Both the position numbers and the translations under genes were made by a program. Under the pieces are notes generated by a model. That model was not told where the DNA came from and made no database searches. It was given only the letters and a program-made list of their open reading frames with translations. A stretch of 64,000 bases of DNA from an uncultured Acetatifactor sp. (GTDB taxonomy: Bacteria > Bacillota > Clostridia > Lachnospirales > Lachnospiraceae), in the NCBI GenBank assembly GCA_910584865.1, contig CAJUCE010000028.1, positions 1 through 64,000 on the forward strand, written 5' to 3'. Shown here piece by piece: positions 28,340 through 36,752 of this stretch. Position 1 is the stretch's first letter; the number at the start of each line of letters is the position of its first letter.

Positions 28340-28921
28340 ATGAAAAAGAGATTGACGGTTTTACTTCTGCTGACGGCATTGCTTGTGCTGGCGGCAGGCT
28401 GCGGGAAAAAGGACGATTCCTCCGGCAAGCATCATGTGGAGATCACGGTGAAGGATTATGGCAAGATTACCGTGGAGCTGGACGGGGACGCGGCGCCTAT
28501 TACCGTAGAGAACTTTCTGAAGCTGGCGGGAGACGGCTTTTACGACGGACTCACCTTTCATCGTATCGACGAAGGATTTGTGATGCAGGGCGGTGATCCC
28601 AACGGAGACGGTACCGGCGGCTCCGGTGAGAATATCAAGGGAGAATTCGCACTGAACGGTGTGGACAATCCGCTGTCTCATACCCGCGGGGCGATTTCCA
28701 TGGCACGTTCCCAGATGAATGACAGCGCCAGTTCCCAGTTTTTCATTGTACATCAGGACGCTACCATTCTGGACGGGCAGTATGCGTGCTTCGGCTATGT
28801 GACAGAGGGGATGGATGTGGTGGATGCCATCTGTACGGCGGAGTATACCTTCGTGAACGAGATGAAGACCATCGAGAAGGAAGGTCAGCCTGTTATCGAG
28901 AGTATCCGGGTGATCGACTGA
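28340..28921 (+). CDS. Lipoprotein peptidyl-prolyl cis-trans isomerase (cyclophilin type)
   Basis: The 193-residue protein has an N-terminal lipoprotein signal (KKRLTVLLLLTALLVLAAGC; lipidated Cys about residue 20) followed by a complete cyclophilin domain. GDGFYDGLTFHRIDEGFVMQGGDPNGDGTGG contains the catalytic Arg, and ARSQMNDSASSQFFIVHQD the substrate groove. It would act outside the membrane on secreted proteins. ATG 28340 with GGGAGAG upstream is preferred over upstream in-frame codons because it gives the clean lipoprotein signal. Confidence 0.93.
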   Translation: MKKRLTVLLLLTALLVLAAGCGKKDDSSGKHHVEITVKDYGKITVELDGDAAPITVENFLKLAGDGFYDGLTFHRIDEGFVMQGGDPNGDGTGGSGENIKGEFALNGVDNPLSHTRGAISMARSQMNDSASSQFFIVHQDATILDGQYACFGYVTEGMDVVDAICTAEYTFVNEMKTIEKEGQPVIESIRVID

Positions 28922-29014
28922 GTTCTGAGAGCATAAAGCAGTAAATATTATACAAGGTACGGAGGCTTTGCTATAGGCATATTTCACAAACTTTATCCAA
29001 ACTTCGCATTTTTG

Positions 29015-29044
29015 CTGACAATTTCGGGTTAAATCTGTTAAAAT
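29015..29044 (+). promoter_or_regulatory. Possible SigA promoter for the CarD-like gene
   Basis: CTGACA (29015-29020), 18 bp, TAAAAT (29039-29044). It lies about 65 bp upstream of the GTG start of the next gene, and the region is AT-rich. Confidence 0.42.
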
Positions 29045-29106
29045 ATGGTTATAACATATAGTGGAGGTGTTTTGTAGTCGGCAAGCATGCGGAAAGTGAG
29101 GTTCTA

Positions 29107-29610
29107 GTGTTTGGAATTGGAGAGTATGTGATTTGTGGCAACAAGGGTGTCTGCGTGGTGGAGAATATCACTACCCTGAATATCTCAGGGGTGGACAAAG
29201 AGAGAGAGTACTATATCCTGAAGCCCCTGTATATGACGGGAAGTACCGTTTATGTACCGGTGGATTCTCCCAAAGAATCCATGCGTAAGGCGTTAGTGAG
29301 AGAAGAAGCAGAGAAGTTGATAGAATCGATTCCGGAGATTCCGCTGCTGGTTATTACGAATGATAAGCTTTCAGCGCAGACCTATAAGGATTGCATCAAA
29401 ACCAATGATTGTGAGGATTTGGTCAGAATTATCAAGACAATCTATACAAGAAAGCAGAAAAGGCTTAAGGCCGGCAGGAAAGTGACTGCAGTCGATGCGA
29501 AATATTTCCATTTGGCTGAGGAAAATCTCTACGGAGAATTGGCCGTAGCGCTGAATATCAGCCGTAAGGAAGTGGAAGGCTATATCGCGGAGGCCATCGA
29601 CGGCAAATAA
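29107..29610 (+). CDS. CarD-family transcriptional regulator
   Basis: The 167-residue protein starts with the CarD/TRCF RNA-polymerase-interacting Tudor-like domain: GIGEYVICGNKGVCVVENIT, then KEREYYILKPLYMTGSTVYVPVDSP. The C-terminal part is helical and should bind promoter DNA. CarD proteins stabilise open complexes. The start is GTG at 29107 with GTGAGG upstream; no ATG is available at this position. It is the last gene before the thrS T-box promoter, which begins only eight bases after its stop. Confidence 0.85.
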   Translation: MFGIGEYVICGNKGVCVVENITTLNISGVDKEREYYILKPLYMTGSTVYVPVDSPKESMRKALVREEAEKLIESIPEIPLLVITNDKLSAQTYKDCIKTNDCEDLVRIIKTIYTRKQKRLKAGRKVTAVDAKYFHLAEENLYGELAVALNISRKEVEGYIAEAIDGK

Positions 29611-29617
29611 AAAAGGC

Positions 29618-29646
29618 TTTACAAAAACAGAAAAAAGTATTATGAT
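29618..29646 (+). promoter_or_regulatory. SigA promoter of the thrS T-box transcript
   Basis: TTTACA (29618-29623), 17-bp spacer, TATGAT (29641-29646). The near-consensus match sits exactly where T-box leader transcription should begin. Confidence 0.85.
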
Positions 29647-29654
29647 GTAGAAAA

Positions 29655-29868
29655 CGTTGAAGAGAAGAGTAGAAAGAGGAACGCCTCAGAGAGAACTGCC
29701 CGGGGAGCCGGTGCTGGAAGCAGTTTGGCGGGAATCTTATCGAAGACCGTCTCGGAGTGGCTTTAATACAGCTCGGAAGCTTCCGTTATCAGCGAATGAA
29801 GGCGGCAGTTATGCATGAGAAGGCAGGACTGCAACAAGGGTGGAACCGCGTTTCGGAAAGTTGATGCG
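29655..29868 (+). promoter_or_regulatory. T-box riboswitch leader (threonine)
   Basis: The conserved T-box AGGGTGGAACCGCG is at 29838-29851, with a terminator stem downstream. The stem I region (about 29665-29760) contains the AGAGA and GGAAGC elements. The specifier is most likely ACC at 29746-29748 within GAAGACC, which fits threonine. Uncharged tRNA-Thr would stabilise the antiterminator and raise thrS expression. A small membrane-protein gene lies between leader and thrS, so both genes are controlled. Confidence 0.92.
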
Positions 29869-29903
29869 TCCCTTGCAATAGAGATATTGCAGGGGATTTT
29901 TTT
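29869..29903 (+). terminator. T-box regulated intrinsic terminator
   Basis: The stem TCCCTTGCAATA / TATTGCAGGGGA is followed by seven T residues. The 5' side can alternatively pair with the T-box bulge region, as in other T-box leaders. Confidence 0.9.
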
Positions 29904-30069
29904 GTGCGCAGGCCTGCATTTCATGGAAGTTTTCCGGTGACACATTGGATCCTGCGGCGGGCTGCCGTTGTCCGTTTTGTGTGCATCATGTTGCTGTGAA
30001 CAGCGAAGCCATGAACAGTAGCGAACCTTCCCCTGCTCTGTTTTGAGAAAAAGAAAGGAGAATCGGAGA

Positions 30070-30376
30070 ATGGAAGATTTTAAAGAGAATTGCAGGCAAC
30101 TGGGAGAGAAATGTTTTGAGGGGGGTGACCCTGCCAAAGACAGAGCTGTGGCTGGTACTGACAGCATGCTTTTTGGCAGGAATCCTGTACGGATTGCGTA
30201 AGGCACCCCTGACCCACGGCGTGGGCGTGGTGATCGGGAGTGGCAACGGGAATTCTTTCCACTGCGGTATAGGCGGCAGGAGGAAGGCTTCTGACGGAAA
30301 AGCAGGGCAGGAAGAGGATGAGGCTCCGAAGGAGCAGGAGTGTGTAAAAGGCAGAAAGAAGTGCCGCAGAAAATAA
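30070..30376 (+). pseudogene. Small membrane protein gene interrupted at a G6 run (apparent frameshift)
   Basis: ATG 30070 has AGGAGAATCGGAG upstream and encodes MEDFKENCRQLGEKCFEG, but reading through the six-G run at 30120-30125 leads to an early stop. Removing one G joins it to the open frame VTLPKTELWLVLTACFLAGILYGL...HGVGVVIGSGNGNS, a single-span membrane protein with a basic tail ending in KGRKKCRRK. The joined product is about 102 residues. It stands between the T-box terminator and thrS. It is either a real frameshift, slippage/phase variation, or a sequencing error in the homopolymer. Confidence 0.65.
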
Positions 30377-30409
30377 ATTCATGATGGAAGAGAAAAGGAG
30401 ACAGGAGCA

Positions 30410-32374
30410 ATGAAAATTACATTAAAAGACGGTTCCGTAAAGGAATATGATAATGCGTTAAGCGCCTATGATGTAGCGCATGATATCAGCGAGGGCCTGG
30501 CAAGAGCGGCCTGCTGTGCAAAAATAGACGGGAAAACGGAGGACTTACGTACCGTTATCGATCATGACTGTGAGCTGGCAATCTGTACGGCCAATGACGA
30601 GGAAGGATTGGCGGCGATCCGCCATACGGCTTCCCATGTATTGGCGGAGGCGGTGAAGAATCTGTTTCCGAATGCGAAACTGGCCATCGGGCCCAGTATT
30701 GACACGGGATTTTATTATGATTTTGACCATGAGGCTTTTTCCAGGGAGGATTTGGATGCGCTGGAAGCAGAGATGAAGAAAATCGTCAAGAAGGGGGAGA
30801 AGCTGGAGCGGTTTACCCTGCCCAGAGCCGAGGCCATTGCTTTTATGGAGGAGCGCCGGGAGCCTTATAAAGTAGAACTGATTCAGGATCTGCCGGAGGA
30901 TGCAGAGATTTCCTTCTACAGGCAGGGCGAGTTTGTGGATCTGTGCGCAGGGCCTCATCTGATGAGCACCAAGGGAGTAAAAGCTTTTAAGCTGACATCT
31001 TCCTCCATGGCTTATTGGAGAGGGGACTCCGACAAAGCCAGACTCCAGCGTATCTACGGAACTGCCTATAATAAGAAGGAAGATCTGGAAGCCCATCTGG
31101 AGCGTATGGAGGATGCAAAGCGCCGCGATCATAACAGGCTTGGGCGGGAAATGGAGCTGTTTACCACAGTGGATGTAATCGGGCAGGGGTTGCCGCTCTT
31201 TACACCTAAGGGAACGAAGATGCTGATGAAACTCCAGCGCTGGATCGAGGATCTGGAGGATAAGGAGTGGGGCTATGTCCGCACCAGGACACCTTTGATG
31301 GCGAAGTCCGATTTGTATAAAATGTCCGGACATTGGGATCATTATAAGGAAGGCATGTTCGTGCTGGGGGATGAGGAGAAGGACAAGGAAGTATATGCAC
31401 TTCGTCCCATGACCTGCCCGTTCCAGTATTATGTTTATAAAAATACGCAGAAATCCTATCGTGACCTGCCCTACAGGATGAGCGAGACTTCCACTCTGTT
31501 CCGCAACGAGGATTCCGGCGAGATGCACGGATTGACCCGTGTGCGCCAGTTTACCATCACAGAGGGACATCTGGTGGTCCGTCCGGATCAGATGGTGGAG
31601 GAATTCAAGGGCTGTATCGCTCTGGCGAAACACTGTCTGACCACTTTGGGCGTGGAGGAGGATGTGACATATCATCTCTCCAAATGGGATCCGGAAAACC
31701 GGGAAAAGTATATCGGAGAACCGGAAGTCTGGAATGAGACCGAGCAGCATATCCGGGATATTCTTACCGAGCTTGAGATTCCCTTCGTGGAGGATGTGGG
31801 CGAAGCGGCCTTCTACGGACCCAAGGTGGATATCAATGCGAAGAATGTGTACGGCAAGGAAGATACCATGATTACCATCCAGTGGGATGCGCTGTTGGCC
31901 GAGCAGTTCGATATGTACTATGTAGATCAGAACGGTGACAAGATCCGTCCCTATATCATCCATAGAACGTCCATGGGCTGCTATGAGAGGACTCTGGCAT
32001 GGCTGATCGAGAAATACGCAGGGAAATTCCCTACCTGGCTGTGTCCGGAGCAGGTGCGGGTGCTGCCCATCTCCGAAAAATATGAGGCTTACGCGGCAAA
32101 GGTACTGGGGGAGCTGCGCGCCAGGGATATCGATGCAGAGACGGATAATCGTTCTGAAAAGATCGGATTTAAGATTAGAGAGGCCAGACTGGCCCGTGTG
32201 CCCTATATGCTGGTTGTGGGACAGCAGGAGGAAGAGGAGGGACTGGTGTCCGTCAGAAGCCGGTTCGTCGGGGACGAGGGGCAGAAACCGCTGGCGGAGT
32301 TCCTGGATCAGATCTGTGAGGAAATCCGTATCAAAGAGATTCGGAAGGAAGAGCCACAGGAAGGGGCAAAATGA
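30410..32374 (+). CDS. thrS: Threonyl-tRNA synthetase
   Basis: The 654-residue class II synthetase charges tRNA-Thr. An N-terminal TGS domain (ITLKDGSVKEYDN) is followed by the editing/SAD domain with HTASHVL and FVDLCAGPHL. The catalytic core has MTCPFQYY (zinc Cys), RNEDSGEMHGLTRVRQFTITEGHL (motif 2 and zinc His), HRTSMGCYERTLAWLIEKYAG (motif 3), then an anticodon-binding domain. Several core positions differ from the E. coli type (MNCPFH, HRAxxGS-ER), as in another clostridial ThrS subgroup, but zinc ligands are kept. A T-box leader controls it. Confidence 0.97.
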   Translation: MKITLKDGSVKEYDNALSAYDVAHDISEGLARAACCAKIDGKTEDLRTVIDHDCELAICTANDEEGLAAIRHTASHVLAEAVKNLFPNAKLAIGPSIDTGFYYDFDHEAFSREDLDALEAEMKKIVKKGEKLERFTLPRAEAIAFMEERREPYKVELIQDLPEDAEISFYRQGEFVDLCAGPHLMSTKGVKAFKLTSSSMAYWRGDSDKARLQRIYGTAYNKKEDLEAHLERMEDAKRRDHNRLGREMELFTTVDVIGQGLPLFTPKGTKMLMKLQRWIEDLEDKEWGYVRTRTPLMAKSDLYKMSGHWDHYKEGMFVLGDEEKDKEVYALRPMTCPFQYYVYKNTQKSYRDLPYRMSETSTLFRNEDSGEMHGLTRVRQFTITEGHLVVRPDQMVEEFKGCIALAKHCLTTLGVEEDVTYHLSKWDPENREKYIGEPEVWNETEQHIRDILTELEIPFVEDVGEAAFYGPKVDINAKNVYGKEDTMITIQWDALLAEQFDMYYVDQNGDKIRPYIIHRTSMGCYERTLAWLIEKYAGKFPTWLCPEQVRVLPISEKYEAYAAKVLGELRARDIDAETDNRSEKIGFKIREARLARVPYMLVVGQQEEEEGLVSVRSRFVGDEGQKPLAEFLDQICEEIRIKEIRKEEPQEGAK

Positions 32375-32554
32375 CCTCCGGCTTATGTTTCAAAGAGTGG
32401 TATAGAATTGCCGGAAGGAGGCATACTAATCCTGACAGGCATGCACTGTGCCGCGGGGCGTCCGCGGAAAAGTGCCGGCCTGATCCGGATTTGACCTCTT
32501 TCCGCGCCGTTTGGAGGCAGATCTGTCAGGAAGACGGCGCAGAAGGAGGCCAGT

Positions 32555-32875
32555 ATGGCAGATTTAAAATGTGCGGTGGAAAATTGTACCTACAATGACC
32601 AGCATCTTTGCTGCAAGGGAGACATCATGGTGGGCGGAAAGCATGCCTGCAGCTGTGACGGGACCTGCTGCGAGAGCTTTATCCAGCAGCGGGAGGGAAT
32701 GGATTCCTTCAAAAGTTCTGTCATCCATCCCAGCAAGACCATCAGTATCGACTGCGAAGCGGTAAAATGTGTATACAATTCCAATTACAAATGTCATGCC
32801 GATCATGTGGATATCAAGGGCTGTGGGGCCTGTGACTGTCAGGGAACGGTCTGTTCTACTTTTAAGGAGAAATAA
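32555..32875 (+). CDS. Two-domain DUF1540 cysteine-rich protein
   Basis: The 106-residue protein has two similar Cys-rich units. The first is LKCAVENCTYNDQHLCCKG...ACSCDGTCCESF; the second, after a short linker, is IDCEAVKCVYNSNYKCHADH...ACDCQGTVCSTF. DUF1540 proteins are small clostridial and bacillar metal-binding-type proteins of unknown role. There is no signal peptide. AAGGAGG precedes the start. The 180 bp between thrS and this gene hold nothing convincing. A terminator hairpin follows. Confidence 0.88.
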   Translation: MADLKCAVENCTYNDQHLCCKGDIMVGGKHACSCDGTCCESFIQQREGMDSFKSSVIHPSKTISIDCEAVKCVYNSNYKCHADHVDIKGCGACDCQGTVCSTFKEK

Positions 32876-32899
32876 GATATTCTTTTTCGTGGAAACAGG

Positions 32900-32937
32900 A
32901 AATGCCTTTCAAATGAAGGATCATTTGGAGGGCATTT
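32900..32937 (+). terminator. Terminator-like hairpin after the DUF1540 gene
   Basis: The stem AAATGCCTTTCAAATG / CATTTGGAGGGCATTT has few mismatches and a short loop. The 3' T-run is weak (TTTCTT). Confidence 0.65.
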
Positions 32938-32980
32938 CTTGATATAAGAGACTCTTATGCGGAATATAAAATTTATTGAT

Positions 32981-33009
32981 TTTACTTATGGAAAATAATG
33001 TGGTATAAT
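32981..33009 (+). promoter_or_regulatory. SigA promoter of purA
   Basis: TTTACT (32981-32986), 17 bp, TATAAT (33004-33009) preceded by TGG, which gives an extended -10. Confidence 0.75.
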
Positions 33010-33064
33010 GTTGACTCAGAAGGACATTGAGTCAACTTTTGATTCCATATGCGCTGGGGCGCAT
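33010..33064 (+). promoter_or_regulatory. Tandem palindromes in the purA leader
   Basis: A perfect 9-bp inverted repeat GTTGACTCA / TGAGTCAAC (33010-33018, 33028-33036) starts at the base after the -10 box and is followed by TTTT. A second hairpin ATGCGC-tggg-GCGCAT occupies 33049-33064. The position suggests an operator or an attenuator for purA. No known purine riboswitch core was recognised. Confidence 0.5.
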
Positions 33065-33137
33065 GAAATTATGGTATAATGAGTCTGTAAATGAAAAATG
33101 AATGTCCTGCCGTCATTTGGCAGGGAATGGAGGAGAA

Positions 33138-34430
33138 ATGGTAAAGGCAATCGTAGGAGCGAACTGGGGTGATGAGGGGAAAGGAAAAATCACCGATATG
33201 ATGGCACAGGAAGCGGATATTGTGGTGCGCTTTCAGGGAGGTGCGAACGCGGGGCATACGATCGTGAATGAATATGGAAAATTTGCGCTGCATGCACTTC
33301 CGTCAGGTGTGTTCAGCTCCCATATTACCAACATTATCGGAAACGGTGTGGCATTGAATATCCCGCTGCTGTTTGGAGAGGTACAGTCCATCGTGGACAG
33401 AAAGGTGCCCAAGCCTAAGCTGCTGGTGTCCGACCGGGCCCAGATCGTTATGCCCTACCATATTTTGTTCGATCAGTATGAGGAAGAGCGGCTGGGAGGT
33501 AAGTCCTTCGGTTCTACAAAGTCCGGAATCGCGCCTTTTTATTCCGATAAATATGCCAAAATCGGTTTTCAGGTCAGCGAACTGTTTGATGACGGACTGC
33601 TGGAAGAGAAGGTGGAGCGGGTTTGCGGGATGAAAAATGTTTTGCTGGAACATTTGTATCACAAACCGCTGATTGATGCGAAAGAATTGCTGGCCACTCT
33701 GCATGAATACAGGGCTATGGTGGAGCCTTATGTCTGCGATGTGTCCGTATTTCTGGACCGGGCGCTGAAAGAAGGCAAGACCGTGTTGCTGGAGGGACAG
33801 CTGGGGACGCTGAAGGATCCGGATCACGGGATTTATCCCATGGTTACGTCCTCCTCTACGCTGGCTGCTTTCGGTGCGATTGGAGCGGGGCTGCCGCCCT
33901 ATGAAATTAAACAGATCGTCACGGTCTGCAAGGCATATTCCTCCGCGGTGGGAGCCGGTGCCTTTGTGTCGGAGCTCTTCGGAGAGGAAGCGGAAGAATT
34001 GCGCCGCCGGGGCGGAGACGGCGGAGAATACGGCGCTACCACCGGACGTCCCAGGCGCGTGGGCTGGTTTGACTGTGTTGCGTCTCATTACGGCTGCCGG
34101 ATGCAGGGAGCTACGGATGTGGCGTTTACCGTGCTGGATGTGCTGGGGTATCTGGACGAGATCCCGGTATGCACGGCTTATGAGATCGACGGGCAGGTGA
34201 CAACCGATTTCCCTGTCACCAGCAGACTGGAAAGGGCCAAACCGGTTTTGGAGAAGCTTCCCGGGTGGAAATGTGAGATCCGCGGGATCCGGAAGTATGA
34301 GGAGCTGCCGGAGAACTGCCGGAAGTATATAGAATTTGTAGAGAGCAGGATCGGATATCCTATCACCATGGTCAGCAACGGACCCGGCCGGGAGGATATC
34401 ATCTACAGGAAATCTCCACTGGCAAAATAG
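33138..34430 (+). CDS. purA: Adenylosuccinate synthetase
   Basis: The 430-residue GTP-dependent ligase joins IMP and aspartate, the first committed step to AMP. The N-terminal VGANWGDEGKGKITDMMA holds the P-loop variant and catalytic Asp. FQGGANAGHTIVNEYGKFALHALPSG contains the second catalytic residue (His). LLEGQLGTLKDPDHGIYPMVTSS and TTGRPRRVGWFD are family signatures. ATG 33138 with GGAGGAG upstream is chosen over an earlier in-frame codon. A promoter and two palindromes lie in the leader. Confidence 0.97.
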   Translation: MVKAIVGANWGDEGKGKITDMMAQEADIVVRFQGGANAGHTIVNEYGKFALHALPSGVFSSHITNIIGNGVALNIPLLFGEVQSIVDRKVPKPKLLVSDRAQIVMPYHILFDQYEEERLGGKSFGSTKSGIAPFYSDKYAKIGFQVSELFDDGLLEEKVERVCGMKNVLLEHLYHKPLIDAKELLATLHEYRAMVEPYVCDVSVFLDRALKEGKTVLLEGQLGTLKDPDHGIYPMVTSSSTLAAFGAIGAGLPPYEIKQIVTVCKAYSSAVGAGAFVSELFGEEAEELRRRGGDGGEYGATTGRPRRVGWFDCVASHYGCRMQGATDVAFTVLDVLGYLDEIPVCTAYEIDGQVTTDFPVTSRLERAKPVLEKLPGWKCEIRGIRKYEELPENCRKYIEFVESRIGYPITMVSNGPGREDIIYRKSPLAK

Positions 34431-34451
34431 CGCAAGTCTCGGAAGGGTACA

Positions 34452-35339
34452 ATGATCGGAAATCTGGAATATTATAAGGTATTTTACTATACGGCAAAAA
34501 CAGGCAGCGTCACAGGTGCGGCAAACGAGCTCTCCATCTCCCAGCCGGCGGTGAGCCAGTCCCTGAAGGCGCTGGAGCACAGTGTGGGGGCTTCTCTGTT
34601 TCAGAGAGCTTCCAAAGGCGTCAGGCTGACCAGAGAGGGACAGCTTCTCTATTCTTATGTGGAAAAGGGATATGAGGAGATCGAGCAGGGTGTGGAGAAG
34701 GTGAGGCAGATGCTGAATCTGGAGCTTGGCGAGGTACACATCGGCGCCAGCGATATGACGCTGCGATTCTATCTGCTTCCTTTTCTGGAGCGGTTCCATG
34801 AGCAGTATCCGGGGATTAAGGTCAGCGTGGCAAACGCGCCTACGCCGGAGACTCTGCGGCTGCTGCGCACGGGAAAGATTGATTTCGGCGTGGTCAGTAC
34901 TCCTTTCGAACAGGGGAAAGATATTCGGGTGGAACAGGTGCGGGAGATTGAGGATGTCTTTGTGGCGGGCAGACGGTTTATTTCCTATAAAAACAGGATG
35001 ATGGATCTGCAGGAGCTGGAAGGGCTGCCGATGATTTTCCTGGAAGGGAATACCAGCACCAGGCGCTATATGGACGCTTATCTGGCAGGAAACGGAGTAG
35101 AGCTCCAGCCGGAATTTGAACTCTCTACCAGCGACATGATCGTGCAGTTCGCATTGCGCAATCTGGGAATCGGCTGTGTGGTGCGGGATTTTGCGGCGGA
35201 AGCTCTGGAATCAGGGCTGCTGTTCGAATTTCGCTTTAATAAGATGATACCGAAGCGGCAGATCTGCGTGGCCACCGGCAAGACGCTCCCTTTTTCCGCA
35301 GCGGCCGGAAAGCTGCTAGATATCATGGGAGTGGGTTAG
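34452..35339 (+). CDS. LysR-family transcriptional regulator
   Basis: The 295-residue protein has an N-terminal winged HTH (YYKVFYYTAKTGSVTGAANELSISQPAVSQSLKALEHSVGASLFQRASKGVRLTREG order of elements) and a two-lobe effector-binding domain from about residue 90. It starts 21 bp after purA, with GGAAGGG upstream, so read-through from purA is likely. The regulated genes are not evident: no divergent neighbour, and the next gene is convergent and overlaps its stop by four bases. Confidence 0.92.
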   Translation: MIGNLEYYKVFYYTAKTGSVTGAANELSISQPAVSQSLKALEHSVGASLFQRASKGVRLTREGQLLYSYVEKGYEEIEQGVEKVRQMLNLELGEVHIGASDMTLRFYLLPFLERFHEQYPGIKVSVANAPTPETLRLLRTGKIDFGVVSTPFEQGKDIRVEQVREIEDVFVAGRRFISYKNRMMDLQELEGLPMIFLEGNTSTRRYMDAYLAGNGVELQPEFELSTSDMIVQFALRNLGIGCVVRDFAAEALESGLLFEFRFNKMIPKRQICVATGKTLPFSAAAGKLLDIMGVG

Positions 35340-35671
35340 AACCTGGGCCTGTCCGGCTCAGGACTTTTTTTACAGGAGGCTTCCTGCTGCAGGACAGCAT
35401 CGTCGGCCCCGGCGACAGGAATATCCGGATCGCCGATGGTATGCTTCTCGGTGAGTCTGCCATACATCCAGACATAGAACCAGATGATCAGCGGGATGAC
35501 AAATGTGCCGGTCAGGCTGATACGAAACCATATGGCGGATTCGGAATTGTCGGCGATGGCTGTAATCAGGGTAATGACATACATTAGAACCAGGAGGATT
35601 ACGCCTGCCAGGGCAACTGCCTGCTTGGACATTATTTTTCTTTTGCTCGTACTGTTTTCTTTTCTTTTCAT
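35336..35671 (-). CDS. Small two-span membrane protein
   Basis: The 111-residue protein has a basic N-terminus (MKRKENSTSKRKIMSKQ), two hydrophobic segments (ALAGVILLVLMYVITLITAI and ISLTGTFVIPLIIWFYVWMYG) and a charged C-terminal tail. It is convergent with and overlaps the LysR gene by four bases, so its 3' end carries that gene's terminator. I know no function. An alternative start is the ATG encoding MSKQ (residue 14). Confidence 0.7.
   Translation of the reverse strand: MKRKENSTSKRKIMSKQAVALAGVILLVLMYVITLITAIADNSESAIWFRISLTGTFVIPLIIWFYVWMYGRLTEKHTIGDPDIPVAGADDAVLQQEASCKKSPEPDRPRF
35342..35372 (+). terminator. Terminator of purA-lysR, inside the convergent gene
   Basis: CCTGGGCC-tgtcc-GGCTCAGG has one wobble pair and is followed by AC and a run of T. 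It lies within the C-terminal codons of the minus-strand gene. Confidence 0.7.
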
Positions 35672-35802
35672 AAACGATTCCTTTTGACTAAAATAAATTT
35701 CATCGCTGAGGACAATATAGGAGCATAACTCCGAATTCTTGACTTATTCTAGCATATTTCCTGATACTTTACAATGAAAATATTTGGGCGGTGCGCTGAA
35801 AA

Positions 35803-36012
35803 GTGTCGCAAAAGATGATACTTTGCGACACTTCGTTTTCCTAACTCATTGTTTTCTTTATTATACTTGATTTTGGCATGTTTTGCAATATTGATATTGG
35901 CAAACGGCAAAGACATTGCGCATTTAAAGCGACAGTCAAAGCAGTCATGACACAAAAAGAATGTCGTAGACAGTATTCTCTGAGGAAGTGTCGCAAAGTA
36001 TCATCCTTTGCG
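35803..36012. repeat. Inverted pair of palindromic repeats (MITE-like or paired operators)
   Basis: A 29-bp near-palindrome (35803-35831; ends GTGTCGCAAA / TTTGCGACAC) recurs in reverse orientation at 35988-36012. The asymmetric core reads AGATGATAC in the first copy and GTATCATC in the second. The 156 bp between them are AT-rich and contain no gene. The arrangement could be a small non-autonomous element of about 210 bp or two operator sites upstream of the gene at 36033. Confidence 0.6.
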
Positions 36013-36032
36013 TCAAAAAGGGGGGATATGCT

Positions 36033-36752
36033 GTGTATACTGTCATACAGGAGATGAGAGGAGCGAGCGGAGAAAGGCTGATTCTACACGGCCCCAATAT
36101 CATAAACCTGTGTATCGACGACTATGGCCGGGAGAAACAGTGCGGAAGACTGTATCATCAATATACGGATCAGAAAATGTCCTTTTCCACCCTGTTCGAA
36201 GCGTTGGAGAAGATGGAACAGCTCTACGATGAACTGCAGTTTCCACAGGCGACGACCAGGATCCGAAGATTTATTCCGGAGCAAAATGCGGGAGGGGGAA
36301 AGCGTAGGACGGCTGCAGAACCGGGGAGAGCCTGCGGAGCGGAGGAAGCGGAAGCGGCAGGGAGAGAGCGCGGAGCGGAGGAAGCGGAAGCGGCAGGGAA
36401 AGAGTGCGAAGCGGAGGAAGTGGCAGGGCGAGAGAGCGCGCGCGGAGCCGTCGGGTCGGACCGAAAGTGTGTACAGAACTTCGACAGCGTAATCAGCCGC
36501 AGAGGCGGAATAGCCACTTTCCTTATTTATGTACAATTCAGACAATTCTCCAGCTGGCAGGGACAGCTGACCTGGATGGAGGGAAGGAAGCGCCGGACTT
36601 TCCTCAGCGTGGTGGAATTGCTCCGGCTCATGGATGACGCAATCGCTGCCTCAGGGGAGGAGACCGGATCAGAAAAGCGATTCCATGCCGGTAGAGCGGG
36701 GAATCAGGAGGGAAAAGGAGCCAGAGCTGAAAGCGGTTTCCATGGTAAATGA
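36033..36752 (+). CDS. SWQG-motif protein with internal tandem repeat
   Basis: The 239-residue protein of unknown function starts at GTG 36033 with GGGGGGAT upstream. The in-frame GTG at 35988 lies inside the inverted repeat and is less likely. Two halves look alike: residues about 30-75 (GRLYHQY...FSTLFEALEKMEQLYDEL) and about 155-200 (FSSWQGQLTWMEGRKRRTFLSVVELLRLMDDA). They are separated by a Glu/Ala-rich linker with 12-residue repeats. The protein at 51053 shares the SWQG half. Its stop overlaps the start of the BTAD activator (ATGA), so I infer a joint regulatory role. Confidence 0.65.
   Translation: MYTVIQEMRGASGERLILHGPNIINLCIDDYGREKQCGRLYHQYTDQKMSFSTLFEALEKMEQLYDELQFPQATTRIRRFIPEQNAGGGKRRTAAEPGRACGAEEAEAAGRERGAEEAEAAGKECEAEEVAGRESARGAVGSDRKCVQNFDSVISRRGGIATFLIYVQFRQFSSWQGQLTWMEGRKRRTFLSVVELLRLMDDAIAASGEETGSEKRFHAGRAGNQEGKGARAESGFHGK
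36336..36437 (+). repeat. 36-bp tandem repeat (about three units)
   Basis: Three in-frame units encode GAEEAEAAGRER, GAEEAEAAGKEC and EAEEVAGRES. The first two are almost identical in DNA, so the array may vary in length between strains. Confidence 0.8.

Noticed and set aside
32371..32598. 75-codon frame between thrS and the DUF1540 gene
   Set aside because: Rich in Arg/Cys/His without a recognisable domain, no good ribosome-binding site, and it overlaps the start of the DUF1540 gene.
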